Assembly (NCBI GenBank): GCA_965655865.1
Contig: CBFHJJ010000002.1
Coordinates: 1-64,000 of the forward strand
Length of the DNA stretch: 64,000 nucleotides
Origin: MAG-121220-bin8 sp965655865
GTDB lineage: Bacteria > Bacteroidota > Bacteroidia > Flavobacteriales > Flavobacteriaceae
Direction: 5' to 3'
The notes under the pieces were generated by a model that was not told the DNA's origin, searched no databases, and saw nothing but the letters and a program-made list of their open reading frames with translations. Shown here piece after piece: positions 1-7,831 of this stretch (its first letter is position 1; each line of letters opens with the position of its first letter). The position numbers were made by a program, and so were the translations under genes.

Positions 1-1763
1 ACAATAAAGCAAGACTTTTATATATAAAAGGTCAGCTGTATGAAAAACAAAACAAAATAGATTCTGCAAAAATTACTTTTAACCAAATTACAAGTTTTAA
101 AAGAAAAATAACAAGAAACATTTTTATAAACGCAAAGGTTAAAACTCTTTTATATTCAGAGTTTCTTAACTCAAAAAAAGAGTTTTTGAAACTAATTAAA
201 AATGAAGAGAACAAACCTTACTTAGATAAAATATATTACAATTACTCTAAACTTCTTTTCTCTGTGGACTCAATTGCTATGGCAAAGAGTTTTTTAAACA
301 AGTCAATAAAAGAAAACTCCACAGATAAAAAATTAAAATCAAAAGCTTACGTTAAGTTCTCAGAATTAAACTTCAATGACTCAAATTTTTTAATGGCAGG
401 AAGGTATTTAGACAGTACTCTTCAGGTTTTAGATAAAAAATCCAAAGAGTTTTGGTATTATGAAAGACAAAAGAAAGGAATTCAAAACGTTGTTGATTTA
501 GAAGAAAATCTAATACTTTACGATAGTTTAATAAGGCTTTCTAGTTATGATAAAAAAAAGTTAGATGAAGTTTTAAAATCAATTAGTCTTGAAAATCAAG
601 AACAATCTGACAAATCAAGTCCAAACGAAACAAGACAAGACAGAGCTTTTAAAAAAACCAATTTTTATTTTTATAACGAGAAAATAGTCACATTTGGAAT
701 TGAATCTTTTAAGTCAGTTTGGGGAAACAGAGAGCGTAGCACTTATTGGAGGTCTGAAAAATCATTATCACAAAACAATGTAGCAGACGATAATCTTGTT
801 AAAAAGGAGAATAATAATGAAGTTGTTTCTGAAAACGAAACTCAATTTTTAAAATTATACAAGGACATACCTTTTTCAGAATTTAAAAAAGACAGCATCA
901 ACAACCTCATAGCCTTATCCAAACTGGAGCTGGCAGAGCTATACACGCTTAAGTACAAAAATTATAAGCTAGGAGAAACTATTTTAACTAAATATTTGTC
1001 TAAAAACTCAAATTTAAGCAGGGTCACCAAGGCTAAATACTTGCTTTACAAACTATATAGGATTCAAAATAATAAAAAATATATAGAAATTAAAGAGGAC
1101 ATTATAGCTAGTGATTCGCTTTCCAGATTTGCAAAAATTTTATTAAAAGATCCAGATTTGTTAATGGACGAAAACAAGTCTCTAGCCCTTAGAGACAGTT
1201 TGGCTAAAATGTTTAACGATCAAGATTTCGAAAAAATTATTAAATCAGTAGACTTAAATATAGATGTTGTTGAAAAAGAAGGACTTAAAGTTGACTTGGA
1301 ATTATTAAGAGCTCAGTCTTATGGAAGATTAGAAGGCATAGAAAAATACACTGAGCTTCTTAAAGAAATTTCAAAAAAATATTCAGACAATAAAAAGGCG
1401 GTTGATTTAAAGAAAACTGTTTCTATGATTAGTAGAAAGTGGAAAAAGCCAGGCAGCTTAAAGGCTTCAAAAGATTTTAAACTAATATTTATTGTTAGTA
1501 ATACGGATTTTAATAAAAGCGAGCTTTCAAAAATCAACAGAAAAATAAGTGCAGAACTGAACAACAACAGAGTCTCTTTTGACGTGTATAATTACCAAAA
1601 CAAATTTTTGGTCATTCATGATTTTGAAAGCAAAGAAAAAGCAGAAGACGCCGCTTTAAAAATAGCTATTAAAAATCCCGAATTACGACTTAAAAATAAT
1701 TTTGTAGCTTTGTCCTCCCAGTATAAAAACATACTGATTTACAAGACTTTAGACTTGAAATAA
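1..1763 (+). CDS. SprE/PorW-like TPR protein of gliding motility/type IX secretion (5' truncated by window edge)
   Basis: The reading frame is open from base 3 with no stop, so this is the C-terminal ~586 residues of a larger protein. A TTG at 186 is internal, not a start. The visible part is Lys/Glu-rich and helical, with TPR-like units at its start (a YIKGQLYEKQNKIDSAK-type repeat). The last ~70 residues, after about codon 500, look like a SPOR/ferredoxin-like beta-alpha-beta fold. In Flavobacteria a large TPR lipoprotein (SprE/PorW), needed for gliding and type IX secretion, lies just upstream of bactofilin and the atp operon, as here. The assignment rests on that synteny and the TPR character. 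The lipoprotein signal cannot be seen because the start is outside the window. Confidence 0.65.
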   Translation, partial: NKARLLYIKGQLYEKQNKIDSAKITFNQITSFKRKITRNIFINAKVKTLLYSEFLNSKKEFLKLIKNEENKPYLDKIYYNYSKLLFSVDSIAMAKSFLNKSIKENSTDKKLKSKAYVKFSELNFNDSNFLMAGRYLDSTLQVLDKKSKEFWYYERQKKGIQNVVDLEENLILYDSLIRLSSYDKKKLDEVLKSISLENQEQSDKSSPNETRQDRAFKKTNFYFYNEKIVTFGIESFKSVWGNRERSTYWRSEKSLSQNNVADDNLVKKENNNEVVSENETQFLKLYKDIPFSEFKKDSINNLIALSKLELAELYTLKYKNYKLGETILTKYLSKNSNLSRVTKAKYLLYKLYRIQNNKKYIEIKEDIIASDSLSRFAKILLKDPDLLMDENKSLALRDSLAKMFNDQDFEKIIKSVDLNIDVVEKEGLKVDLELLRAQSYGRLEGIEKYTELLKEISKKYSDNKKAVDLKKTVSMISRKWKKPGSLKASKDFKLIFIVSNTDFNKSELSKINRKISAELNNNRVSFDVYNYQNKFLVIHDFESKEKAEDAALKIAIKNPELRLKNNFVALSSQYKNILIYKTLDLK

Positions 1764-1767
1764 TAAT

Positions 1768-2190
1768 ATGGCGTTTAATTTATCAAATAACAAGCAGATG
1801 CAACAAAATAGAGAATCAAATAAAATTGATATTATAGAAAAAACAACAGTAATTGTTGGTAACATAACTTCTCAAGCAGATTTTAGAATTGACGGAAAAG
1901 TTGAAGGAACTATTTCAACGTCAGGAAAAGTCGTTATTGGCGAAGAAGGAATTGTTTCTGGAAAGATTGTTTGTGAAAACTCAGACATTGCAGGAACCTT
2001 AAAAGGGAACTTAGATGTTTCAGGAATTTTGTCATTAAAGTCTTCAGCCAGAATTGAAGGCGAGGTTGTTGCAGGGAAGTTAGCAGTTGAGTCTGGCGCA
2101 AATGTTGACGCTAGCATTTCTATGAAAGGTGCAAAAAAAATGAAGGCACTTTCTTCAACTGAAAAAACGCATTCTGAAAAAACAGCGTAA
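1768..2190 (+). CDS. Bactofilin (polymer-forming cytoskeletal protein, DUF583)
   Basis: This 140-residue protein has a short polar N-terminus. Residues ~28-125 alternate hydrophobic and small residues with a Gly every few positions (IDGKVEG, GKVVIGEEG, GKIV, AGTLKGNL and similar). That is the pattern of the right-handed beta-helix that polymerises into bactofilin filaments. Bactofilins are nucleotide-free scaffolds, often membrane-linked, used for cell shape or for positioning envelope machines. The gene starts 4 bases after the TPR gene stop, so the two are probably cotranscribed. Its tail overlaps the out-of-frame atpZ-like gene that follows. Fold and family are clear; the specific role in this organism is unknown. 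Confidence 0.9.
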   Translation: MAFNLSNNKQMQQNRESNKIDIIEKTTVIVGNITSQADFRIDGKVEGTISTSGKVVIGEEGIVSGKIVCENSDIAGTLKGNLDVSGILSLKSSARIEGEVVAGKLAVESGANVDASISMKGAKKMKALSSTEKTHSEKTA

Positions 2191-2374
2191 CCCTTTTATT
2201 GTTTTTATTGGCCTTGTCACCCAAATGGGTGCTACAATTTATTGTTCAGCTTCACTTGGAAAGTATATCGACAGCAATTATAATTATGATAAAACCTTTA
2301 CCGTTAGCCTAACTTTAATAGGGGTGGCGTTGTCGTTTTACATCTTAATAAAACAACTAAAAAAAATAAATTAA
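2171..2374 (+). CDS. atpZ: AtpZ/AtpI-like small membrane protein with a non-ATG start
   Basis: Translating 2189-2374 in frame 2 gives an AtpZ-like protein: NPFIVFIGLVTQMGATIYCS, a GKYID motif, then a second hydrophobic segment (FTVSLTLIGVALSFYILI) and a Lys-rich tail. Two TM helices, the G-x-Q-MG-x-T motif in helix 1, and a position between bactofilin and atpB all fit AtpZ/AtpI, which helps F0 c-ring assembly or ion handling. No ATG, GTG or TTG lies upstream in frame after the stop at 2141. Candidates are ATT 2171 or CTG 2174, which give a (M)KKQRNPF start that aligns with family N-termini. ATG 2225 would cut helix 1. The start overlaps the bactofilin end by 17-20 bases, so translation may be coupled. 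The family call is fairly sure; the start is not. Confidence 0.7.
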   Translation: MLKKQRNPFIVFIGLVTQMGATIYCSASLGKYIDSNYNYDKTFTVSLTLIGVALSFYILIKQLKKIN

Positions 2375-2403
2375 TATTCTTTAAATTTTCTTCTTTCTTA
2401 ATT

Positions 2404-2433
2404 TTTGTTTTTTAGTTAATAACCTTACATTTG
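2404..2433 (+). promoter_or_regulatory. Bacteroidetes-type promoter for atpB
   Basis: TACATTTG at 2426-2433 matches the Bacteroidetes -7 box TAnnTTTG exactly. TTTG at 2404-2407 lies 18 bases upstream, as expected for the -33 element. Start site about 2439, giving a ~30-base leader before the TTG start of atpB. This would let atpB-G be transcribed independently of sprE-bactofilin-atpZ. Confidence 0.6.
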
Positions 2434-2467
2434 CGCACATATTTTAATCCAATAAGCAAGGCTTAAG

Positions 2468-3562
2468 TTGAAAAATTTAAAACATTCTATAATCATAATA
2501 TTCACCTTGTTTTTTGGGCTAACAATTTCTGCAGCTCCAATCGACAATGAAACAAAAGACCCTGTGAAAGAAGGAGGTCTTAAAACGGAAATAAAAGAAT
2601 ATATTACTCATCATTTAAAAGACAGTCACTCTTACTCAATTACATCTTGGGTAGACCAAGAAACTGGCAAAAAAGTTTATATAGAAATTCCTCTTCCAGT
2701 TATTTTATACGACAACGGATTTCATTTTTTCATGTCTTCATCTTTGAAACATGGAAAGAAAGTAGTTGAAAGTAACGGCAACTTTTATAAATTAAATTAC
2801 CACGACAGCAAAATATACAAAACCAACAAAGAAGGCGTTTTCGATTATGATAGTGATCATCATCCTTTGAACGAAACTCCTCTTGATTTTTCAATAACAA
2901 AAAATGTTGCTTCCATAATTATAGTAGCAATTTTAATGTTTTTACTTTTTTCAGGGTTGGCTAAATCATTCGCTAAAAACAAAGGAATTTCAAAAGGCCT
3001 GGGAAGGTTCTTTGAGCCAATAATTTTATATATAAGAGACGAAATTGCGATCCCAAACATTGGAGAAAAAAAATATAAAAACTACATGAGTTTTTTATTA
3101 ACGGTATTTTTCTTTGTTTGGTTTTTAAACATGTTAGGTTTAACGCCACTAGGAGTTAATGTAACCGGAAATATTGCAGTTACTTTTTCGTTAGCACTTC
3201 TCACGTTTATAATAACAAATTTTACAGCAAATAAAAGTTATTGGGGACATATTTTTTGGATGCCAGGAGTACCTGTCCTTATAAAAATAGTATTGGCTCC
3301 AATAGAACTTTTAGGAGTTTTTATTAAGCCATTTTCCTTGCTTATTAGATTATATGCTAATATTCAAGCAGGACACATAGTGCTATACAGTTTAATTGGG
3401 TTGATGTTTATTTTCAAAGGCTATATTGGCTCAAGTTTATCGTTTGGATTAGCCTTTTTTATCTCGATTATTGAGATTTTAGTAGCGTTATTACAAGCTT
3501 ATATTTTCACAATGCTATCAGCATTGTATTTTGGATTTGCAGTTGCAGAGGAGGATCATTAA
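2468..3562 (+). CDS. atpB: ATP synthase F0 subunit a
   Basis: This is subunit a, the stator half-channel for protons. At 364 residues it is ~100 longer than the E. coli protein. It has a cleavable signal peptide (residues 1-~23) followed by a ~130-residue, His-containing periplasmic domain, an extension typical of Bacteroidetes. The essential arginine is R294 in LLIRLYANIQAGH, with the partner Gln at about 343 in LLQAYIFTMLSALY. Five or so TM segments follow from about residue 155. The start is TTG at 2468; it is the only choice that keeps the signal peptide. It is the first gene after the promoter at 2404-2433 and lies 30 bases before atpE. Confidence 0.97.
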   Translation: MKNLKHSIIIIFTLFFGLTISAAPIDNETKDPVKEGGLKTEIKEYITHHLKDSHSYSITSWVDQETGKKVYIEIPLPVILYDNGFHFFMSSSLKHGKKVVESNGNFYKLNYHDSKIYKTNKEGVFDYDSDHHPLNETPLDFSITKNVASIIIVAILMFLLFSGLAKSFAKNKGISKGLGRFFEPIILYIRDEIAIPNIGEKKYKNYMSFLLTVFFFVWFLNMLGLTPLGVNVTGNIAVTFSLALLTFIITNFTANKSYWGHIFWMPGVPVLIKIVLAPIELLGVFIKPFSLLIRLYANIQAGHIVLYSLIGLMFIFKGYIGSSLSFGLAFFISIIEILVALLQAYIFTMLSALYFGFAVAEEDH

Positions 3563-3592
3563 AAAAGAATGTTTAATTAAAATTATATAAAT

Positions 3593-3784
3593 ATGGAAAT
3601 ACCAGTAATTGTAGGTGGAGGACTAGTAGTAATTGGAGTTGGAATTGGAATCGGATTGACAGGAAAGGGAGCTATGGAAGCTATCGGACGTCAGCCTGAT
3701 GCTAGTGGAAAAATTCAAGTTGCCGCTCTTATTTTAGCTGCCCTTGTTGAAGGTATAGGCTTTGCTGCACTTTTTGCACTATAG
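3593..3784 (+). CDS. atpE: ATP synthase F0 subunit c
   Basis: This 63-residue hairpin protein has a Gly-rich helix 1 (GGGLVVIGVGIGIGLTGKGA), the polar loop RQPD (33-36) that contacts F1, and helix 2 with the ion-binding carboxylate E53 (ALVEGIGF). Helix 1 lacks the Gln, and helix 2 lacks the Ser/Thr after E53, that mark Na+-type rings. A proton-binding ring is therefore inferred. The protein is short compared with the usual 70-80 residues, but both helices are complete. Many copies are needed per complex, and the hairpin just downstream may raise its relative expression. Confidence 0.97.
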   Translation: MEIPVIVGGGLVVIGVGIGIGLTGKGAMEAIGRQPDASGKIQVAALILAALVEGIGFAALFAL

Positions 3785-3797
3785 CCAATTATCAAAA

Positions 3798-3841
3798 CTT
3801 TTTACAGCACAGCCGACCCTGTGAAAGCGTGCTGTAAAAAG
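3798..3841. other. Perfect 13-bp inverted repeat (mRNA hairpin) between atpE and atpF
   Basis: CTTTTTACAGCAC at 3798-3810 is the exact reverse complement of GTGCTGTAAAAAG at 3829-3841, with an 18-base loop. It lies 14 bases after the atpE stop and 21 before the atpF start. No T-run follows, so it is not a standard terminator. It is more likely a 3' stabiliser or processing site that keeps atpE mRNA abundant. Confidence 0.7.
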
Positions 3842-3862
3842 ATAATTTAATATTGAAAAAAA

Positions 3863-4363
3863 ATGGAGAAACTAATAACAGAATTTTCGATTGGTTTGTT
3901 TTTTTGGCAAACAGTTATATTCATTTTCTTAATTCTTTTACTTAAGAAGTTCGCTTGGAAACCTATTTTGGATGCAGTAAACGAAAGAGAAGAAGGAATA
4001 AAAAATGCATTGCTTTCTGCAGAAAAGGCTAAAGAAGAAATGGCTTCTTTACAATCTGACAATGAAGAAACCTTAAAAAAAGCTAGATCTGAAAGAGATT
4101 CACTTTTAAAGGAAGCAAGAGAAATCAAACAACAGCTAATTGATGAGGCTAAAAGTGAAGCCAAAAATGAAGCTAAAAAAATTATTTCTCAAGCTCAAGA
4201 AACTATTCAAAATGAAAAAAATGCCGCTATAGTTGATTTAAAAAATCAAGTAGCAGGACTTTCAATTGATATTGCTGAAAAAGTTTTAAAAGAAAAATTA
4301 TCTGATGATAAAGCTCAAATGCAACTTGTCAAGGATCTTGTTAAAGATGTTACATTAAAATAA
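3863..4363 (+). CDS. atpF: ATP synthase F0 subunit b
   Basis: This is the peripheral stalk subunit, 166 residues. There is one TM helix at about residues 10-29 (GLFFWQTVIFIFLILLLKKF), then a continuous charged, Ala/Lys/Glu-rich helix to about residue 145. The b dimer's right-handed coiled coil forms there, and the C-terminus (KVLKEKLSDDKAQMQLVKDLVKDV) binds delta. The family pattern FxWKPIL follows the TM helix (FAWKPILDAVNEREEGI). It is preceded by the hairpin 3798-3841 and followed directly by atpH, whose ATG comes right after the atpF stop. Confidence 0.96.
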   Translation: MEKLITEFSIGLFFWQTVIFIFLILLLKKFAWKPILDAVNEREEGIKNALLSAEKAKEEMASLQSDNEETLKKARSERDSLLKEAREIKQQLIDEAKSEAKNEAKKIISQAQETIQNEKNAAIVDLKNQVAGLSIDIAEKVLKEKLSDDKAQMQLVKDLVKDVTLK

Positions 4364-4918
4364 ATGAAAACAAATAGAGCTGCAATTCGTTACGCTAAAG
4401 CATTGATTTTAGAATCTATTGAAAAAGATAGTCTGGAGTCTATGTACTCTGACATGCAAATAGTTCTAAATACTTTTAAAGAAAATGAAAACCTACAGTT
4501 TTTAGCTGAAAGCAGAGTTATCAAGAACAGTTTAAAATCAAGTACACTAAATTTAATTTTTAAAGATTTAAGCAAACTTTCTGCCAGTTTGATTAATGTG
4601 CTTTCTGAAAACAATAGAATAGATTTATTCGAAACAATTTCGTTTAAATTTATTGAGCTTTATAAAGAGCATAAAGGGATTCAGTCTGCCTTAGTCACAA
4701 CGGCTGTTCCGTTAAACGACGAGATGGAATCTCACGTATTAGAAGTTATTTCTAAACTAACTAATAAGAAAACAATATTAACTAATAAAATTGACGATAA
4801 ACTTATTGGAGGTTTTGTTTTAAGATTGGGAGATATTGAATACAATGCGAGTTTTAAAAATAAACTTAAAACCATTAAACAAGAATTTACAAAAAATACT
4901 AATTTATCAACAATATAG
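4364..4918 (+). CDS. atpH: ATP synthase F1 subunit delta
   Basis: This 184-residue protein is the OSCP/delta family connector that joins the F1 head to the b stalk. It opens with the usual N-terminal helical pattern (RAAIRYAKALILESIEK). It ends with the conserved C-terminal segment in which GGFVLRLGDIEYNASFKNKLKTI matches the family's GG-hhl-hGdhhhDgSh-xkL signature. The start codon follows the atpF stop with no gap, and atpA starts 3 bases after its stop, so tight translational coupling is likely. Confidence 0.95.
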   Translation: MKTNRAAIRYAKALILESIEKDSLESMYSDMQIVLNTFKENENLQFLAESRVIKNSLKSSTLNLIFKDLSKLSASLINVLSENNRIDLFETISFKFIELYKEHKGIQSALVTTAVPLNDEMESHVLEVISKLTNKKTILTNKIDDKLIGGFVLRLGDIEYNASFKNKLKTIKQEFTKNTNLSTI

Positions 4919-4921
4919 ATT

Positions 4922-6496
4922 ATGTCACAAATTAAGCCAGCTGAAGTTTCAGCAATATTAAAAAAACAATTATCAGGATTAGACGCTTCTGCTTCATTGG
5001 ATGAAGTTGGAACAGTTTTACAAGTAGGAGATGGAATTGCCAGAGTATATGGATTGTCTAACGTTCAGTATGGAGAATTAGTTTCGTTTGACTCTGGACT
5101 TGAAGGAATTGTATTAAATCTTGAGGAAGATAATGTAGGAGTTGTTTTACTTGGTCCTTCAAAAGAAATTAGTGAAGGCGACACTGTAAAAAGAACACAA
5201 AGAATTGCTTCAATTAATGTTGGCGAGAAAATAGTTGGAAGGGTTGTAAATGCACTTGGAAAACCTATTGACGGCAAAGGAAATATTGAAGGTAAATTAT
5301 ATGAAATGCCTCTTGAAAGAAAAGCTCCAGGGGTTATTTTTAGACAGCCAGTAAATGAGCCATTACAGACAGGTATAAAATCTATTGACGCAATGATTCC
5401 TGTTGGTCGTGGACAAAGAGAGTTAGTAATTGGAGATAGACAAACCGGAAAAACAACTGTTTGTATTGATACAATTTTAAACCAGAAAGAATTTTATGAT
5501 GCAGGAGAGCCTGTTTACTGTATTTATGTTGCAATAGGACAAAAGGCATCGACAGTAGCAGGAATTGCAAAAACTCTTGAAGACAAAGGCGCGATGGCTT
5601 ACACTACTATTGTAGCTGCTAATGCCTCAGATCCTGCACCTATGCAAGTATACGCTCCTTTTGCTGGGGCTGCAATTGGAGAATATTTTAGAGACACAGG
5701 AAGACCTGCACTTATTATTTATGATGATTTATCAAAACAAGCTGTAGCATATCGTGAAGTGTCACTTTTATTAAGAAGACCACCAGGTAGAGAAGCCTAC
5801 CCTGGAGATGTTTTCTATTTACACTCAAGATTATTAGAAAGATCTTCTAAAGTAATAGCAGATGATGCAATTGCAAAAGACATGAACGATTTACCTTCTT
5901 CTTTAAAGCCTGTAGTAAAAGGAGGCGGATCTTTAACCGCGTTACCAATTATTGAAACACAAGCGGGAGATGTTTCTGCTTATATTCCTACTAATGTAAT
6001 TTCCATTACTGATGGTCAAATATTTTTGGAATCCAACCTTTTCAACTCTGGTGTAAGACCAGCAATTAACGTTGGTATTTCAGTTTCTAGGGTTGGTGGT
6101 TCAGCTCAGATTAAGGCTATGAAGAAAGTTTCAGGAACACTTAAATTAGATCAAGCTCAATTTAGAGAACTTGAAGCTTTTGCTAAATTCGGTTCTGATT
6201 TAGATGACGCTACATTAAATGTTATTGAAAAAGGAAAGAGAAATGTAGAAATCTTAAAACAAGCACAAAATGATCCTTTTACTGTTGAGGATCAAGTAGC
6301 AATCATTTTTGCAGGTTCTAAAAATTTACTAAGAAAAGTTCCTGTAGATAAGGTAAAAGAATTTGAAAGAAAATATATTGATTTTTTAAATGCAAAACAC
6401 AAAAAGACAATGGAGACTATTAAGTCTGGAAAATTAACAGATGATGTTATAGGTGTTTTAACTAAGGCTGCTGATGAATTAAGCTCTACATATTAA
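4922..6496 (+). CDS. atpA: ATP synthase F1 subunit alpha
   Basis: The full-length 524-residue alpha subunit is the non-catalytic nucleotide-binding partner of beta in the F1 hexamer. Visible motifs are the N-terminal beta-barrel (25-95), the P-loop GDRQTGKT at 171-178, the Walker B strand ALIIYDDL at 263-270, the PGREAYPGDVFYLHSRLLER segment at about 288-307, and the arginine finger R390 in SVSRVGGSAQ. It sits between atpH and atpG. The catalytic beta (atpD) and epsilon (atpC) genes are not in this window, consistent with the split atp loci common in Bacteroidetes. Confidence 0.98.
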   Translation: MSQIKPAEVSAILKKQLSGLDASASLDEVGTVLQVGDGIARVYGLSNVQYGELVSFDSGLEGIVLNLEEDNVGVVLLGPSKEISEGDTVKRTQRIASINVGEKIVGRVVNALGKPIDGKGNIEGKLYEMPLERKAPGVIFRQPVNEPLQTGIKSIDAMIPVGRGQRELVIGDRQTGKTTVCIDTILNQKEFYDAGEPVYCIYVAIGQKASTVAGIAKTLEDKGAMAYTTIVAANASDPAPMQVYAPFAGAAIGEYFRDTGRPALIIYDDLSKQAVAYREVSLLLRRPPGREAYPGDVFYLHSRLLERSSKVIADDAIAKDMNDLPSSLKPVVKGGGSLTALPIIETQAGDVSAYIPTNVISITDGQIFLESNLFNSGVRPAINVGISVSRVGGSAQIKAMKKVSGTLKLDQAQFRELEAFAKFGSDLDDATLNVIEKGKRNVEILKQAQNDPFTVEDQVAIIFAGSKNLLRKVPVDKVKEFERKYIDFLNAKHKKTMETIKSGKLTDDVIGVLTKAADELSSTY

Positions 6497-6509
6497 AAAA
6501 GAATAATTA

Positions 6510-7370
6510 ATGGCAAATCTTAAAGAAATTAGAATTAGAATAGGGTCTGTATCTTCAACGATGCAGATAACTAGTGCTATGAAAATGGTTTCTGCGGCTA
6601 AATTAAAAAAAGCTCAAGATGCTATTACGGCAATGAGACCTTATTCTAATAAGCTTTCTGAGTTAATGCAAAGTTTCAGTGGCGTTAGCGGAGGAGGCAG
6701 TAAATCTTACACAGAAAACAGAACACTCAACAAAGTTTTAGTTGTTGTTATAAGTTCAAACAGAGGGCTGTGTGGTGCTTTTAATGCTAACATAGCAAAA
6801 GAAGCATTAGTGTTTAAGTCGAAAGAGAAATTTAGAGATTCACAAATTGATTTTTTAACAATAGGAAAAAAAATTAACGATACCCTTTCCAAAACAGAAA
6901 CAATAATTCAAAATGATAGTGACGTTTTTGAAGATTTAAACTATGATAACGTTGGAAAAATTGCGGATGAGTTAATGAATCGTTTTGTTTCAAACGACTA
7001 CGATCACATTGAAATCATATACAACTCTTTTAAAAATGCCGCAACTCAGATTATTAAATCTGAACAGTTTTTGCCTATTCCTGTTAAAGAAAATGAAGGA
7101 TCAGATAATCTAGACTACATTTTTGAACCTTCGCTTGAAAGTATTGCAAATACTTTAATCCCTAAATCATTAAAAATTCAACTGTTTAAAGCGATTAGAG
7201 ATTCTTTTGCTAGTGAGCATGGGGCGAGAATGACAGCGATGCATAAAGCTACTGATAATGCCTCTGAACTTAGAGACGAACTTAAGCTTACTTACAACAA
7301 AGCAAGACAAGCTTCAATTACAAACGAAATATTAGAAATTGTTGGTGGTGCGGAAGCGTTAAATAGCTAA
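6510..7370 (+). CDS. atpG: ATP synthase F1 subunit gamma
   Basis: This is the rotor shaft, 286 residues. The N-terminal coiled-coil half holds the signature STMQITSAMKMVSAAKLKKAQ (residues ~15-35). The C-terminal helix holds the matching signature SEHGARMTAMHKATDNASEL (about 237-256). The middle Rossmann-like domain contains SSNRGLCGAFNANI. It is the last gene of the atp cluster. Next comes dut after ~20 bases, with no terminator seen, so readthrough into dut is possible. Confidence 0.97.
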   Translation: MANLKEIRIRIGSVSSTMQITSAMKMVSAAKLKKAQDAITAMRPYSNKLSELMQSFSGVSGGGSKSYTENRTLNKVLVVVISSNRGLCGAFNANIAKEALVFKSKEKFRDSQIDFLTIGKKINDTLSKTETIIQNDSDVFEDLNYDNVGKIADELMNRFVSNDYDHIEIIYNSFKNAATQIIKSEQFLPIPVKENEGSDNLDYIFEPSLESIANTLIPKSLKIQLFKAIRDSFASEHGARMTAMHKATDNASELRDELKLTYNKARQASITNEILEIVGGAEALNS

Positions 7371-7392
7371 AACAACATTTTTTTTGTCAATT

Positions 7393-7827
7393 ATGGTGTT
7401 AAAAATAGTTAATAAGTCGAACAATAAACTTCCAGAATATGAAACTGAACTTTCAGCAGGAATGGACGTTAGAGCATTTGTTGATAACCCAATAACTTTA
7501 GAACCGCTCGAAAGAACTCTTGTAAAAACAGGGTTATACGCAGAATTAGAAAAAGGATTTGAAATTCAAGTTAGACCGAGAAGCGGTTTAGCTCTAAAAA
7601 AAGGAATAACTGTATTAAACAGCCCTGGGACAATTGACGCTGATTACAGAGGCGAAATAGGCGTTATACTTATTAACCTTTCAAAAGAAAAATTTATTAT
7701 TAATTCAGGAGATAGAATAGCTCAGCTTGTAGTTAGCAAGCATGAACAGCCAATAATAAAACTATGCGATTCCTTAGGAGATACGAAAAGAGGCGATAAA
7801 GGCTTTGGAAGTACAGGCATAAATTAA
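7393..7827 (+). CDS. dut: dUTP diphosphatase
   Basis: Trimeric dUTPase hydrolyses dUTP to dUMP and PPi, keeping uracil out of DNA and feeding dTMP synthesis. All five motifs are present: AGMDVRA, RPRSGLALKKG, the substrate loop GTIDADYRGEIG, GDRIAQLV, and the C-terminal P-loop-like RGDKGFGSTG. The frame can be extended to a TTG at 7384. ATG 7393 gives MVLKIVNKSN, the usual N-terminus, and is preferred (144 residues). It follows atpG closely and is 4 bases from the nucleotidyltransferase gene. Confidence 0.95.
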   Translation: MVLKIVNKSNNKLPEYETELSAGMDVRAFVDNPITLEPLERTLVKTGLYAELEKGFEIQVRPRSGLALKKGITVLNSPGTIDADYRGEIGVILINLSKEKFIINSGDRIAQLVVSKHEQPIIKLCDSLGDTKRGDKGFGSTGIN

Positions 7828-7831
7828 AATT

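Noticed and set aside
1872..2117. - strand frame antisense to bactofilin
   Set aside because: It lies wholly inside a well-supported gene, lacks a ribosome site and has unlikely composition.
3816..3828. GACCCTGTGAAAG in the atpE/atpF loop is identical to a stretch inside atpB near 2558
   Set aside because: Only 13 bases, not repeated elsewhere that I noticed; no flanking similarity. Most likely chance.
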